DNA from: an uncultured Lachnospiraceae bacterium
GTDB taxonomy: Bacteria; Bacillota; Clostridia; Lachnospirales; Lachnospiraceae
Direction: 5' to 3'
NCBI GenBank assembly: GCA_947245585.1
Contig: CAMXPV010000031.1
Location: 1-47,636 of the forward strand
DNA length: 47,636 nucleotides
Part shown: in pieces, positions 7,270 through 16,562 of the stretch
Numbering within the stretch: position 1 is the first letter of the stretch
Layout: each line of letters starts with the position of its first letter
Program-made: the position numbers and the translations under genes
Notes under the pieces: generated by a model
What the model was told of the DNA's origin: nothing
Databases searched by the model: none
What the model saw: only the letters and a program-made list of their open reading frames with translations

Positions 7270-9324
7270 ATGAAACCGGACAAACTTCTTTTTGGCGCGG
7301 CCTACTACGACGAATATCTGCCCGTAGACCGCATCGAAACCGATATGGAAATGATGAAAAAAGCGGGGATGAATGTGATCCGCATTGCGGAATCCACCTG
7401 GAGCACCTGGGAGCCGCAGGACAACGTTTTTGATTTCACCCATCTGCACCGGATGCTGTCCTGCTCAAAAAAATACGGTATTCAGGTGATTGTGGGCACG
7501 CCCACCTATGCGGTTCCCACCTGGCTTGTCCGCAAATATCCGGATATCATTACCGAAACACACGAGGGGCCGGGACGCTACGGCCACAGGCAGAATATGG
7601 ATATCGCCCATCCCATGTACCTAAAACATGCCGAGCGGATCATCCGCAGGCTGATGGAGGAAGTGCGTCCTTACGGCCACGTGATCGGTTTCCAGCTCGA
7701 CAATGAAACCAAATCCTACGACACCTGCTCTGTTTACGCCCAACAACAGTTTGTGGACTATGTGCGGACGCTTTTTCACGACGATCTTTCCCTTTTAAAC
7801 GAAGCGTGGGGACTGGACTACTGGAGCAACCGCATCAATGCGTGGGAGGATTTCCCCGACGTGCGCGGCACCATCAATGCCAGTCTCGGCGCGGCCTACC
7901 ATAAATTCCAACAAAAACTTGTGTCCGACTTTCTTACATGGCAGAGCGCCATCGTACAAGAATACGCCCGTCCGGATCAGTTCATCACCCATAATTTCGA
8001 CTACGACTGGCGCGGTTACTCCTTCGGCATGCAGCCGGAAGTCAACCAGTGGGAAGCAGCCAAACCGCTCACCGTGGCGGGCTGTGATATCTACCATCCC
8101 TCCGCGCAGGATCTGACCGGCAAGGAGATCGCCTTCGGCGGGGCCATCGCCCGCTCCCTGAAACAGGACAATTATCTGGTTCTGGAGACAGAGGCCCAGG
8201 GCTGCCACGGATGGCTCTCCTATCCCGGGCAGCTTCGCCTGCAGGCGTTCAGCCACCTGGCAAACGGCGCAAACTGCGTGGAATACTGGCACTGGCATTC
8301 CATCCACAACGCCATCGAATCCTACTGGAAAGGCGTATTAAGCCATAACCTGAAAGAGAACGCCACCTACCGGGAAGCCTGCCTGATCGGGGCGGACTTT
8401 GCCAAATATAGTACTCATTTGGTCAATCTAAAGAAGCGCTGTCCTGTGGCAATCCTTCTGGACAATGTCTCTCTGGATGCCCTGCAATGGTTCCCCATCA
8501 AGGACGGCCCTGCCTACAATGATGTGTTCCGCTTCATTTTCGACGCTCTCTATGAAAGTAATGTGGAATGCGACATTCTTTCTTCCGAGGATGACATCGA
8601 CTTATTTAGTCAATACAAACTGTTGATTACACCCGCCCTCTACAGCGTCTCCGACAGACTTACGGATGCGCTGAAAGACTATGTGCAGGCGGGCGGCGTC
8701 CTGCTCTCCACCTTCAAAACCGCAGTGGCGGACAGAATGCTGAAAATCTATCACGACGATCTGCCCCACGGCCTGACCGAAGTGTTCGGCATGACCTACG
8801 ACCAGTTTACGGATGCTGTCAATGTGGGCCTGACCCAACCAGTCGATTTTTCTGCCGATTCCCGCGCCCTCTCCGGCCTAAGTGCACCCTCCGGCAGTGT
8901 CAAACACTGGATGGAACTGCTTCTCCCCGAGCAGGCCGAGGCGCTTTCTCTCTACGGCCATCCCCACTGGGGCAGCTGCGCCGCCATTACCGGAAACCGT
9001 TTCGGGCAGGGCTACGCCGCCTATCTGGGCTGTTACGTAGACTCTGACATTCTGAAAAAACTGCTGCGCTTCCTCTGCGAGAAGGCGGCCATTGCCATGG
9101 AAGAAGCCGTCTATCCCCTAGTGGTCAAGCGGGGCATAAACGGCCAGCATAAAGAAATCACTTACTATTTTAATTATTCCGAAACGCCGCAGGAAACCGT
9201 CTACCACGGCCCGGAGGCCCGCGTACTCCTGCACGGAGCCGAAGACTGCTGTGCAAAACGCTTTTGCGACGGCGATTCCGTCAAGCTTGCACGTTGGGAC
9301 TTCCTGATTTTGGAGGAGGCTTAA
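7270..9324 (+). CDS. Beta-galactosidase, glycoside hydrolase family 42
   Basis: 684 residues from MKPDKLLFGAAYYDEYLP; GGGGAGG sits right upstream, so this ATG is preferred over a TTG at 7240. An N-terminal (beta/alpha)8 barrel carries the family motifs: FGAAYYDEY, the acid/base region FQLDNET (Glu146 by analogy) and the nucleophile region VLETEAQG (Glu306). A trimerisation/amidotransferase-like domain follows (about 395-610: LLITPALYSVSDRLTDALKD) and a small C-terminal beta domain. GH42 enzymes cut terminal beta-galactosides. There is no signal peptide, so it acts in the cytosol. No sugar transporter lies beside it, so the substrate source is open. Its stop overlaps that of the convergent gene (shared TTAA). 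Confidence 0.93.
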   Translation: MKPDKLLFGAAYYDEYLPVDRIETDMEMMKKAGMNVIRIAESTWSTWEPQDNVFDFTHLHRMLSCSKKYGIQVIVGTPTYAVPTWLVRKYPDIITETHEGPGRYGHRQNMDIAHPMYLKHAERIIRRLMEEVRPYGHVIGFQLDNETKSYDTCSVYAQQQFVDYVRTLFHDDLSLLNEAWGLDYWSNRINAWEDFPDVRGTINASLGAAYHKFQQKLVSDFLTWQSAIVQEYARPDQFITHNFDYDWRGYSFGMQPEVNQWEAAKPLTVAGCDIYHPSAQDLTGKEIAFGGAIARSLKQDNYLVLETEAQGCHGWLSYPGQLRLQAFSHLANGANCVEYWHWHSIHNAIESYWKGVLSHNLKENATYREACLIGADFAKYSTHLVNLKKRCPVAILLDNVSLDALQWFPIKDGPAYNDVFRFIFDALYESNVECDILSSEDDIDLFSQYKLLITPALYSVSDRLTDALKDYVQAGGVLLSTFKTAVADRMLKIYHDDLPHGLTEVFGMTYDQFTDAVNVGLTQPVDFSADSRALSGLSAPSGSVKHWMELLLPEQAEALSLYGHPHWGSCAAITGNRFGQGYAAYLGCYVDSDILKKLLRFLCEKAAIAMEEAVYPLVVKRGINGQHKEITYYFNYSETPQETVYHGPEARVLLHGAEDCCAKRFCDGDSVKLARWDFLILEEA

Positions 9325-9761
9325 AACATGCCGAAAATCTTTTCCTGAAAGGTTCCGCAAAGCTCTTCGTAGGTGGTGTAATTCATCTGGGCGCTGTCCC
9401 GAAAGCGCCCGCGCCACTCATCCCGGATGGCATCCGCCAACATTTCGGCGCACGCACTCTTTGTCAAAAGAATCGACGGAAAGATAAAGTAAATCATATA
9501 CAGATTGATATCCATCTGTTTCCTGCCGCTAATCTTTCCCCTCTTGGAAAAGCGGGCCTCCACAAAATCTGCAAGCGCTGCCGCTACCTGTGCCGCGGCC
9601 GCCTGTTGATCCTCAGCGTTCTCCACAATACCGATCATTTCCCGAAGCGTATCTGCATTTTTTTCCTGAAAAATTTCCATGCGCTCCTTGTAAACTTTCT
9701 TTTTGATGTGATCCATCATCGCTTCCATATTGTCAAACATTGCTCCTGCCTGCTCTAACAT
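9321..9761 (-). CDS. Hypothetical protein
   Basis: 146 residues from MLEQAGAMFDNMEAMMDH, with AAGGAAAG upstream; a longer frame upstream would run through the tRNA-Trp gene and is rejected. The N-terminal half is helical and charged (IKKKVYKERMEIFQEKNADT; QQAAAAQVAAALADFVEARF). The C-terminal half has a semi-hydrophobic stretch (INLYMIYFIFPSILLT) and a conserved-looking RDSAQMNYTTYEEL. I do not recognise the family. It is convergent with the GH42 gene and its stop codon overlaps that gene's stop. Confidence 0.6.
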   Translation of the reverse strand: MLEQAGAMFDNMEAMMDHIKKKVYKERMEIFQEKNADTLREMIGIVENAEDQQAAAAQVAAALADFVEARFSKRGKISGRKQMDINLYMIYFIFPSILLTKSACAEMLADAIRDEWRGRFRDSAQMNYTTYEELCGTFQEKIFGMF

Positions 9762-9791
9762 ATTTTCTCTTTCCTTTCCGTAAACTTTCCC

Positions 9792-9820
9792 TTGCACCGC
9801 TCTCTCACCTATGCTATAAT
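9792..9820 (+). promoter_or_regulatory. Strong promoter of tRNA-Trp
   Basis: TTGCAC (9792-9797) and TATAAT (9815-9820) with a 17-bp spacer, plus an extended -10 TGC. It lies about 38 bp upstream of the tRNA. A small stem (GGCGG/CCGCC, 9828-9848) lies between it and the tRNA. Confidence 0.8.
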
Positions 9821-9857
9821 GAGTCTCGGCGGTTTTCTTATATCCGCCAATCATTGA

Positions 9858-9928
9858 AGGGGCATAGTTCAAAGGTAGAACAGTGGTCTCCAAAACCATC
9901 GATGTGGGTTCGATTCCTACTGCCCCTG
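9858..9928 (+). tRNA. tRNA-Trp (anticodon CCA)
   Basis: 71-nt cloverleaf without an encoded CCA. Acceptor stem AGGGGCA/TGCCCCT with discriminator G; D-arm GTTC-AAAGGTA-GAAC; anticodon arm GTGGT-CTCCAAA-ACCAT with anticodon CCA; four-base variable loop; T-arm GTGGG-TTCGATT-CCTAC. All stems pair. Own promoter upstream and terminator downstream. Confidence 0.97.
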
Positions 9929-9938
9929 TTATTATGAC

Positions 9939-9965
9939 CCGCGAGTCTCGGCTCGCGGATTTTTT
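9939..9965 (+). terminator. Rho-independent terminator after tRNA-Trp
   Basis: CCGCGAG, loop TCTCGG, CTCGCGG, then A and six T. It ends only 18 bp before the lipoprotein ATG at 9984. Confidence 0.85.
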
Positions 9966-9983
9966 CTGCGAGAGGAGATTTCC

Positions 9984-10487
9984 ATGTCAAAAAAATTGAT
10001 TCCCACGCTTGTTCTTATATTTCTTCTTTCCTGCCTGCTCTGTGCCTGCGGCGAAGAAACGCCTCTTTTGACTCCCACCGACTACGATCTGGACGCGGAG
10101 ACGGCGCAGACTGTGCGTGGCGTAAAAATCGGCGACGATGCGGAGGCTTTTCTGGCGGCCTATCAGGACTTTGATATCCTGTCCAGCATAAACGGCGGAG
10201 ACTACCGTTTTATCCCTGCGGAGGAGATCCCCTTTGACACCAGCCTGACCACGATTCTGCCCTCTTTCTTTATCGACGGCGCTGCCATAGACATTGATGC
10301 CTTCTGCGAGGACGGCGGTATCGAAAAGGACGGCCTTCTTGCCTTTTTGACGGAGGAGGCATACTTAACTCATCACACCGTGGTTTACCAGTATCTTGTC
10401 TTTGAATGGAAGGACGGGGTCATTCAGGACATCCGCTCCGAATCCATGGACTACAACAAGGACGCTTCCTACTACGAGGCGAACTGA
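9984..10487 (+). CDS. Putative lipoprotein
   Basis: 167 residues. A lipoprotein signal peptide (KKLIPTLVLIFLLSCLLCAC) has its lipobox at LCAC, so the mature protein would be lipid-anchored on the outer face of the membrane. The rest is acidic and soluble (DYDLDAETAQTVRGVKIGDD; FEWKDGVIQDIRSES). No family recognised. AGAGGAG lies 8-9 bases before the ATG. The tRNA-Trp terminator lies immediately upstream with no room for a promoter, so expression may depend on read-through from the tRNA promoter. The 3' end overlaps the convergent ABC gene by 16 bp. Confidence 0.75.
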   Translation: MSKKLIPTLVLIFLLSCLLCACGEETPLLTPTDYDLDAETAQTVRGVKIGDDAEAFLAAYQDFDILSSINGGDYRFIPAEEIPFDTSLTTILPSFFIDGAAIDIDAFCEDGGIEKDGLLAFLTEEAYLTHHTVVYQYLVFEWKDGVIQDIRSESMDYNKDASYYEAN

Positions 10488-12208
10488 CTCTCATAAAGCC
10501 CTGCATAGAAGCCTTTCTTTGCAAGGAGTGTCTCATGATTTCCCTGCTCGATAATGTTGCCGTCTTTCATGACTAAAATCACATCCGCTTCCCGTATGGT
10601 GGAAAGTCTGTGCGCCACAATAAAACTGGTTCTCCCCTTCATCATCGTGGCAAAAGCCTTCTGAATCCGAATCTCCGTTCTCGTGTCGATGGAGGAAGTC
10701 GCCTCATCCAAAATCAGCATAGGCGGCAGACAGAGCATCACTCTGGTAATACACAAAAGCTGTTTCTGTCCCTGGGACAGACTGCCGCCGTCCTCTCCGA
10801 TCACCGTATCATACCCTTTGGAAAGCCTCTTAATAAAACTGTGGGCATGGGAAGCCTTCGCGGCCGCAATCACTTCTTCCTCTGTGGCATCCGGCCTGCC
10901 CATCACGATATTCTCACGGATCGTTCCGGCTTTCAGCCAGGTCTCCTGCAATACCATACCATAGTTTTCCCGCAGACTCTTTCTTGTCACCTCGCGGATA
11001 TCCGCACCATCCACACAAATTTTTCCCTGATCTACATCATAGAACCGCATGAGCAGATTGATCACCGTGGTCTTTCCGCAGCCTGTGGGCCCCACAATGG
11101 CCACCCGCTGCCCCGGTTTCACTGCCAGATTGAAATCCGTAATCAGCTTCCTGTCCGGCACATAGGAAAAATCCACATGGGAAAGTTCCACCCGTCCTTC
11201 CACATCCGTAAGCGCCGCCGCATTCTCCGGCTCAGGAACCTGGGGTTTTTCCTCAATCAGGGCAAAAATCCGGGCCGCACAGGCCAAAGCGTTTTGCAAT
11301 TCCGTCACCACGCCGGAAATCTCATTAAAGGGCTTCGTGTACTGGTTCGCGTAGGAGAGGAAACAGGAAAGCTGTCCCACGCTGATCCCTCCGCGGATGG
11401 CAAAGAGCGCGCCCGCCACCGCCACGCCTGCATACACCAGATTGTTGACGAATCTGGTGGAAGGATTCGTGAGGGAAGAAAAGAAGATGGCCCGCAGGGA
11501 GCAATCCCCCAACCGCTCGTTGATCTCGTCAAACTGCGCAAGAGCCTCATCCTCGTGGGAAAATGCCTGCACCACTTTCTGGTTCCCTACCATCTCCTCG
11601 ATCAGGGCCGTCTGCTCTCCCCTGGTCTGCGACTGTAAATGGAACATGGTAAAGGTTTTCTTGGCGATAAAGCCGGCGACAAAAAACGACAGCGGTGTCA
11701 CCAGGACAACGACACCCGTGACAGCTACATTGATACTGAGCATAAAGGCCAAAGTGCCGAGGATGGTAATCACACCGGTAAAAAACTGTGTAAATCCCAT
11801 CAACAAACCGTCCGCAAACTGGTCCACATCGGCAATCACACGGCTCACCACCTCTCCGTAGGAGTGGCCGTCTATATACTTTAAGGGCAGAATCTCGATC
11901 TTTCTAAACGCTTCATTCCGGATATCCTGCACGATCCGATAGGTCATCTTGTTGTTACACACATTCATAATCCACTGGGCCGCCCCCGTCAGCAGGGCAA
12001 CAATGACCATCTGCCTGAGTATGGCAAGCACACCCGGAAAGTCCACCTGCATCGGTTTCACCGCCAAGTCAATGACCCTTCCGGTCAATATCGGGAAATA
12101 TAAGGTCAACGCCACAGTCACACTCGCCATGACAACGGATGCCGCCAGATACAGCCAATATTTCCTGATATAGCGCAGGACCTTTATAAAGGTTTCCTTC
12201 TGTCCCAT
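10472..12208 (-). CDS. ABC multidrug-type exporter half, consensus ATPase site
   Basis: 578 residues. An N-terminal six-helix exporter domain (about 15-310; YWLYLAASVVMASVTVALTL at the start) is followed by an ATPase domain with Walker A GPTGCGKTT, Q-loop VLQETW, signature LSQGQ, Walker B MLILDEATSSID with the catalytic Glu, and H-loop IVAHRLST. The signature is off consensus (LSQGQ) while Walker B is canonical, and the partner gene at 12229 shows the opposite. The two therefore make a heterodimeric exporter with one consensus and one degenerate site, as known for TM287/288 and LmrCD. Substrate unknown. Start supported by AGGAGG 8 bases upstream; 20 bp after the partner gene. Confidence 0.92.
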   Translation of the reverse strand: MGQKETFIKVLRYIRKYWLYLAASVVMASVTVALTLYFPILTGRVIDLAVKPMQVDFPGVLAILRQMVIVALLTGAAQWIMNVCNNKMTYRIVQDIRNEAFRKIEILPLKYIDGHSYGEVVSRVIADVDQFADGLLMGFTQFFTGVITILGTLAFMLSINVAVTGVVVLVTPLSFFVAGFIAKKTFTMFHLQSQTRGEQTALIEEMVGNQKVVQAFSHEDEALAQFDEINERLGDCSLRAIFFSSLTNPSTRFVNNLVYAGVAVAGALFAIRGGISVGQLSCFLSYANQYTKPFNEISGVVTELQNALACAARIFALIEEKPQVPEPENAAALTDVEGRVELSHVDFSYVPDRKLITDFNLAVKPGQRVAIVGPTGCGKTTVINLLMRFYDVDQGKICVDGADIREVTRKSLRENYGMVLQETWLKAGTIRENIVMGRPDATEEEVIAAAKASHAHSFIKRLSKGYDTVIGEDGGSLSQGQKQLLCITRVMLCLPPMLILDEATSSIDTRTEIRIQKAFATMMKGRTSFIVAHRLSTIREADVILVMKDGNIIEQGNHETLLAKKGFYAGLYESQFAS

Positions 12209-12228
12209 TCTGTCATCCTCCTGATCCC

Positions 12229-13998
12229 TTACGTCCGTGGGTATTGGGAATAATAGATTTCCTGATAGACCTCACAGCCCGCAAGCAATTCTTCGTGGGT
12301 TCCACACCCGGCCGCTTCCCCGTCTTCCAACACAATGATCTGATCCGCATGCATAAGGGAGGAAGCCCTCTGAGATACGATAAAAACTGTCGTCTCCCAG
12401 TCTAGCGCCTTGAGCGCTTTTCTAAGGGCGGCATCCGTGGCGTAATCCAAAGCTGACGCACTGTCATCCAGAATCAAAATCTCAGGCTTTGCCACCAATG
12501 CTCTCGCTATGGTCAGCCGCTGTCTCTGTCCGCCGGAGAAATTTCGTCCCTCCTGCGCCACAGGCGCATCCAAACCGCCCTCCTTGTTCTCCACGAACTC
12601 CTTGGCCTGCGCCGCCGCCAAAGCCTCCCAGAGCTCCTCGTCCGTGGCTGCTCCATTGCCCCACAGCAGATTCTCTCTTATGGTGCCGCGAAAGAGCACC
12701 GCTTTTTGCAGCACCACGCCGATCTTTTGCCGCAGTTCCTCTATCCCGTAGCTTTTCACGTCCCGGCCGTCTATCCGCACCGCGCCCTTTGTCGCGTCGT
12801 AAAACCGGGGAATCATATGAACGAGAGAAGACTTACCCGAGCCAGTGCCGCCTATGACGCCCACCGTCTCTCCCCTTTTCACCTTCATGTCAATGTCGCA
12901 GAGGGATTCCGCACCGGCTCCCTCGTAGGTCAGATGCACATGGTCAAATTCCACGGCAAATTCCGATCTGCCTGCCCCGCCGCGTCCGCCTGCCGCTTTC
13001 TCTTTTGCCGCCACACCGCCGGGCGCGTCCGCCGCCAATTCCTCCCACCGCATGGAGCTTTCCACCTCAAAGATCGACTCAATCCGGTTGGCACAGGCCA
13101 GCGCCTTGGTGATAATAATAATCAGGTTTGCCAGTTTGATCAGCTCCACCAGAATCTGAGACATATAGTTGACCAAAGCCACCACCTGCCCCTGGGAAAT
13201 CATGGCCTCGTTTACCCGAACCGCCCCGGTGTAGAGCAGAATCACGGTGGCCACATTGATGATAATATATGTGACCGGATTGGTCAGCGCAGATATCCTG
13301 CCCACCATCAGCTGCAGATTTGCAAGGGTCTCCGACTTATTTTCAAAGCCTTCGATCTCCTCCTCCTCCTTGTGGAAGGCGCGGATCACTCTTGCCCCCG
13401 TAAGGTTTTCCCTCGTGGCTCCCAACACCGCGTCCAGACCGGCCTGCACCCTTTTATACATGGGCATGGTAATGATCATGATCCCAAATACCACAACGGC
13501 CAAAACAGGGATCGTCACCGCAAAGATCAGAGCCCCCTTCACATCAATGAGAAACGCCATAATCATCGCGCCGAACACAATAAAGGGGGACCGCAAAAAT
13601 AACCGCAGCACCATGTTGACACCGTTCTGCACCTGATTCACGTCAGATGTCATCCGCGTGATCAGTGTGGAGGTTCCAAGCGTGTCGATCTCTGTAAAAG
13701 AAAGGCCCTGAATATGGTCAAAGAGCGCATGTTTCAGTTTCGTGGAAAATCCCACCGCCGCCTTGGCCGCAAAATACTGGGCCGTGATGGAACAGGCAAG
13801 CCCGACCAGCCCCAACACCACAAGGAGAAGGCCCTGCCGCAGCACAAAACCGGCATTTGCCTCCCCGATGCCATTGTCGATGATGTCCGCCATCACAAAG
13901 GGCACAAACAGCTCAAACATGGCTTCTAGCATCTTAAAGAGCGGCGCACAGACCGACTCCTTCTTATAATCTTTTAAATAAACCAACAGCTTTTTCAT
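12229..13998 (-). CDS. ABC multidrug-type exporter half, degenerate ATPase site
   Basis: 589 residues from MKKLLVYLKDYKKES; this ATG overlaps the stop of the LCP gene as ATGA, and GGGAG precedes it. Exporter membrane domain (about 15-310), then a Gly/Ala-rich linker (KEKAAGGRGGAGRSEF), then the ATPase: Walker A GGTGSGKSS, Q-loop VLQKAVLF, signature NFSGGQRQR, Walker B LILDDSASALD. Asp replaces the catalytic Glu after Walker B, and the H-loop position is Gln (VSQRASSL), so this half hydrolyses poorly. It pairs with the product of 10472-12208. Confidence 0.92.
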   Translation of the reverse strand: MKKLLVYLKDYKKESVCAPLFKMLEAMFELFVPFVMADIIDNGIGEANAGFVLRQGLLLVVLGLVGLACSITAQYFAAKAAVGFSTKLKHALFDHIQGLSFTEIDTLGTSTLITRMTSDVNQVQNGVNMVLRLFLRSPFIVFGAMIMAFLIDVKGALIFAVTIPVLAVVVFGIMIITMPMYKRVQAGLDAVLGATRENLTGARVIRAFHKEEEEIEGFENKSETLANLQLMVGRISALTNPVTYIIINVATVILLYTGAVRVNEAMISQGQVVALVNYMSQILVELIKLANLIIIITKALACANRIESIFEVESSMRWEELAADAPGGVAAKEKAAGGRGGAGRSEFAVEFDHVHLTYEGAGAESLCDIDMKVKRGETVGVIGGTGSGKSSLVHMIPRFYDATKGAVRIDGRDVKSYGIEELRQKIGVVLQKAVLFRGTIRENLLWGNGAATDEELWEALAAAQAKEFVENKEGGLDAPVAQEGRNFSGGQRQRLTIARALVAKPEILILDDSASALDYATDAALRKALKALDWETTVFIVSQRASSLMHADQIIVLEDGEAAGCGTHEELLAGCEVYQEIYYSQYPRT

Positions 13999-15083
13999 TG
14001 CAGGTACTCTCCCGTCTGTTCCCTGATTTCCTCGCATATCTTTTGCACCTGTCGGGAAGGCGCATACCGCTCCTCCGGGTAAAGCACCTGGTGGAGCTGT
14101 CTCACGTTTTCCTCCAGATCAACCGGAATCACACAGCTGCCCTTACTTCCCACATTGGCGCCGGCCCGGCCGCCCTCAAAGGGAAATCCGTCGCTCTCCG
14201 TCACCCGGTAGCCAGTCACATTTCCGAGAACACTCAAAATCTCATTCACATCCAGAGAAGTTTCCACTTGGGGAAGCACGGCATTAACCATATCAGTCAA
14301 TGTGCCGATGGATGCGCCATTCGCCTTCTCCATCATCGCCGCCAGGACCTCTCTCTGTCTCTGGGCACGCCGGAAATCATCTCCCTTTGTATATCGTATC
14401 CGGCAGTAGGCCGTAGCCTGCATACCATTTAAAAGCTGTCTGCCGCTCTTTTCAACCGGTGTATAGTCCACACCCAACTCCTCCGCCATGCAGAGCTGAT
14501 AATTATTGAGGTGGGAAATCTCGGCCTCCGTGATCTCCATCTCTATGCCGCCTAGCGCATCGACCGCGTCCATCAATCCCGAAAACCCGATGGTGATATA
14601 GTCGGTAATATCCAGATCCAGATTCATATTGAGCATGTTAATCGCCTGCTCCGGTCCACCCTGCGCGTAGGCCGAGTTACATTTATTGTATGTGTCGTTG
14701 CTCAGATTTAAATAGGTATCCCGAAACACGGAAATCAGTTTAATCTCCTGCGTATTCTGATTGATACTTGCAATCATGATCGTGTCGCTTCTGGTTCCTC
14801 TCCCCAGTTCCCCATCCCGCGCATCTACGCCAAAAAGCGCGATATTGCGGTAGCTTGCGGGTTCCTCTTCCTTCTCCTTGACCTTTGTCTTTTGTGTCTC
14901 ATCGGTTTTCTTCCTGATGATCTCGTCGTTGATCCGGATCTTTTCCTCGTTGATTGCCCTGTGATTTACCTCTTCCGTCATGGTAATGACCAAAACCATC
15001 ACACCGACGGCGATAAACAACACGACGATCTCCACGATCAGAAGCGGAATATTCCCCAAAAAACCGTGTTTCCTCTTATCCAT
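13995..15083 (-). CDS. LytR-CpsA-Psr family cell-wall glycopolymer transferase
   Basis: 362 residues. One N-terminal membrane anchor (IPLLIVEIVVLFIAVGVMVL, about 13-32), a charged stalk, then the LCP domain: NIALFGVDARDGELGRGTRS DTIM (split for length) with the phosphate-binding Arg/Asp, LISVFRDTYLNL, and the later CRIRYTKGDDFRRAQRQREVL. LCP proteins attach glycopolymers from undecaprenyl-phosphate carriers to peptidoglycan outside the membrane. AAGGAG precedes the ATG. It is coupled by a 4-bp overlap to the ABC exporter, which may hint at envelope-linked export; that is inference. Confidence 0.92.
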   Translation of the reverse strand: MDKRKHGFLGNIPLLIVEIVVLFIAVGVMVLVITMTEEVNHRAINEEKIRINDEIIRKKTDETQKTKVKEKEEEPASYRNIALFGVDARDGELGRGTRSDTIMIASINQNTQEIKLISVFRDTYLNLSNDTYNKCNSAYAQGGPEQAINMLNMNLDLDITDYITIGFSGLMDAVDALGGIEMEITEAEISHLNNYQLCMAEELGVDYTPVEKSGRQLLNGMQATAYCRIRYTKGDDFRRAQRQREVLAAMMEKANGASIGTLTDMVNAVLPQVETSLDVNEILSVLGNVTGYRVTESDGFPFEGGRAGANVGSKGSCVIPVDLEENVRQLHQVLYPEERYAPSRQVQKICEEIREQTGEYLQ

Positions 15084-15176
15084 ACTGACTCCTTTGTCAG
15101 GTCTGTCTTCCCATTGGTACTGTCACAATTTTCTTTTGAAAAAAACGATTCAAATTATCGTAACACATAAACGGCC

Positions 15177-16541
15177 CTAAATCAAGTCGATGGCATCCCT
15201 CACGGTCCTGACTCCGATCACATGCATTCCCTTTTGTTCCTTAATCTGTCCCGCGTTGACCGCCGGCAGAATGCAGGTAGTAAACCCGAGTTTTGCCGCC
15301 TCCGCCACACGCCCCGCCGCCTGTGAAACACCGCGCACCTCACCGCTTAACCCAATTTCCCCAAAGGCAATGGTCTTCTCGTCTATCACCCTGTTCTTGA
15401 AACTGGAAGCAACTGCCATGACAACGCCCAGATCAATGGCCGGCTCCACGATTCGCATACCTCCCGCCAAATTCACATAGGCATCGCAGTCGGACATCTG
15501 CAGATTCAGCCTTTTCTCCAAAACTGCCATCAAAAGATTCAGCCTGTTAAAATCCATACCGGTGGCCTGTCTTCTTGGAATCCCAAAATTGCTGTGGCAC
15601 ACCAAAGCCTGGATTTCCAGTAAGATCGGCCTTGTCCCCTCCATGGAACAGGACACCACGGAGCCGCTTGCCCCCTCCGGTTTTCCGCTCAACATAAACT
15701 CGGAGGCATTTTTCACCTCGGTAAGCCCCTCCTCCTTCATCTCAAAGACCCCGATCTCGTTGGTGGAGCCAAAACGATTCTTCACACCGCGCAGAATGCG
15801 GTAGGAGGCGTGTCTGTCCCCCTCAAAATAAAGCACCGTGTCTACCATGTGTTCCAACACCCTGGGGCCTGCCACCGTCCCCTCCTTGGTCACATGCCCC
15901 ACGATCAGAATGGACACGCCGAGTCCCTTGGCCAGCTGCATCAGCACACTGGTGGATTCCCGCACCTGGGACACGCTTCCCGGCGCAGAGGAAATCTCTT
16001 CGCGGTACATGGTCTGAATCGAATCAATGACGGCCACCGCCGGCATTTCTTTCCGGATCGTCCGCTCCACCGTCTCCAGATTCGTTTCGCACAAAAGCTT
16101 GAGATCATCCGAAAACTCCCCGATGCGGTTGGCCCGGATCTTGATCTGCTGTAAAGATTCCTCACCCGATATGTAAAGAATCTTCCGGCCATCCGCCGCC
16201 ATGTGCCTGCACACCTGCAAGAGAAGCGTGGACTTGCCGATTCCCGGATCCCCGCCTACCAGTACAAGAGAGCCCGGCACAATGCCTCCTCCAAGCACCC
16301 TGTCCAACTCCATGATATGGGTAGTCATACGCTCCTCTTCCCGCAAATCCACTTCTTTCAGGCTCATAGGCGCTGCGGCCGGACGCATCACGCTGCCCGC
16401 AGAATGGCCGCTCCCCTTCCCCGCAGCCGGCTCCTCCACCATGGTGTTCCACTCTTTACATCCGGGACACTGACCCAACCACTTGGCAGACTCGTATCCG
16501 CAGTTCTGGCAAAAAAATACCGTTGTCTTTCCCCTCGCCAT
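15177..16541 (-). CDS. radA: DNA repair protein RadA/Sms
   Basis: 454 residues, full length. N-terminal zinc finger (CQNCGYESAKWLGQCPGC, 11-28), RecA-like ATPase with Walker A GGDPGIGKST, the RadA-specific KNRFGSTNEIG motif, and a C-terminal Lon-like domain (NLAGGMRIVEPAIDLGVVMA). RadA is a branch-migration helicase acting with RecA in recombination and repair. AAGGAG lies before the ATG. Upstream is a long inverted repeat, downstream the LCP gene. Confidence 0.96.
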   Translation of the reverse strand: MARGKTTVFFCQNCGYESAKWLGQCPGCKEWNTMVEEPAAGKGSGHSAGSVMRPAAAPMSLKEVDLREEERMTTHIMELDRVLGGGIVPGSLVLVGGDPGIGKSTLLLQVCRHMAADGRKILYISGEESLQQIKIRANRIGEFSDDLKLLCETNLETVERTIRKEMPAVAVIDSIQTMYREEISSAPGSVSQVRESTSVLMQLAKGLGVSILIVGHVTKEGTVAGPRVLEHMVDTVLYFEGDRHASYRILRGVKNRFGSTNEIGVFEMKEEGLTEVKNASEFMLSGKPEGASGSVVSCSMEGTRPILLEIQALVCHSNFGIPRRQATGMDFNRLNLLMAVLEKRLNLQMSDCDAYVNLAGGMRIVEPAIDLGVVMAVASSFKNRVIDEKTIAFGEIGLSGEVRGVSQAAGRVAEAAKLGFTTCILPAVNAGQIKEQKGMHVIGVRTVRDAIDLI

Positions 16542-16562
16542 AGATTCTCCTTCTTTATAGAA

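Noticed and set aside
9762..9899. Longer start for the gene at 9321-9761
   Set aside because: It would run through the tRNA-Trp gene and has no ribosome site.
15084..15176. Terminator after radA
   Set aside because: ACGAT/ATCGT before a T-run is only a 5-bp A/T-containing stem, too weak to call.
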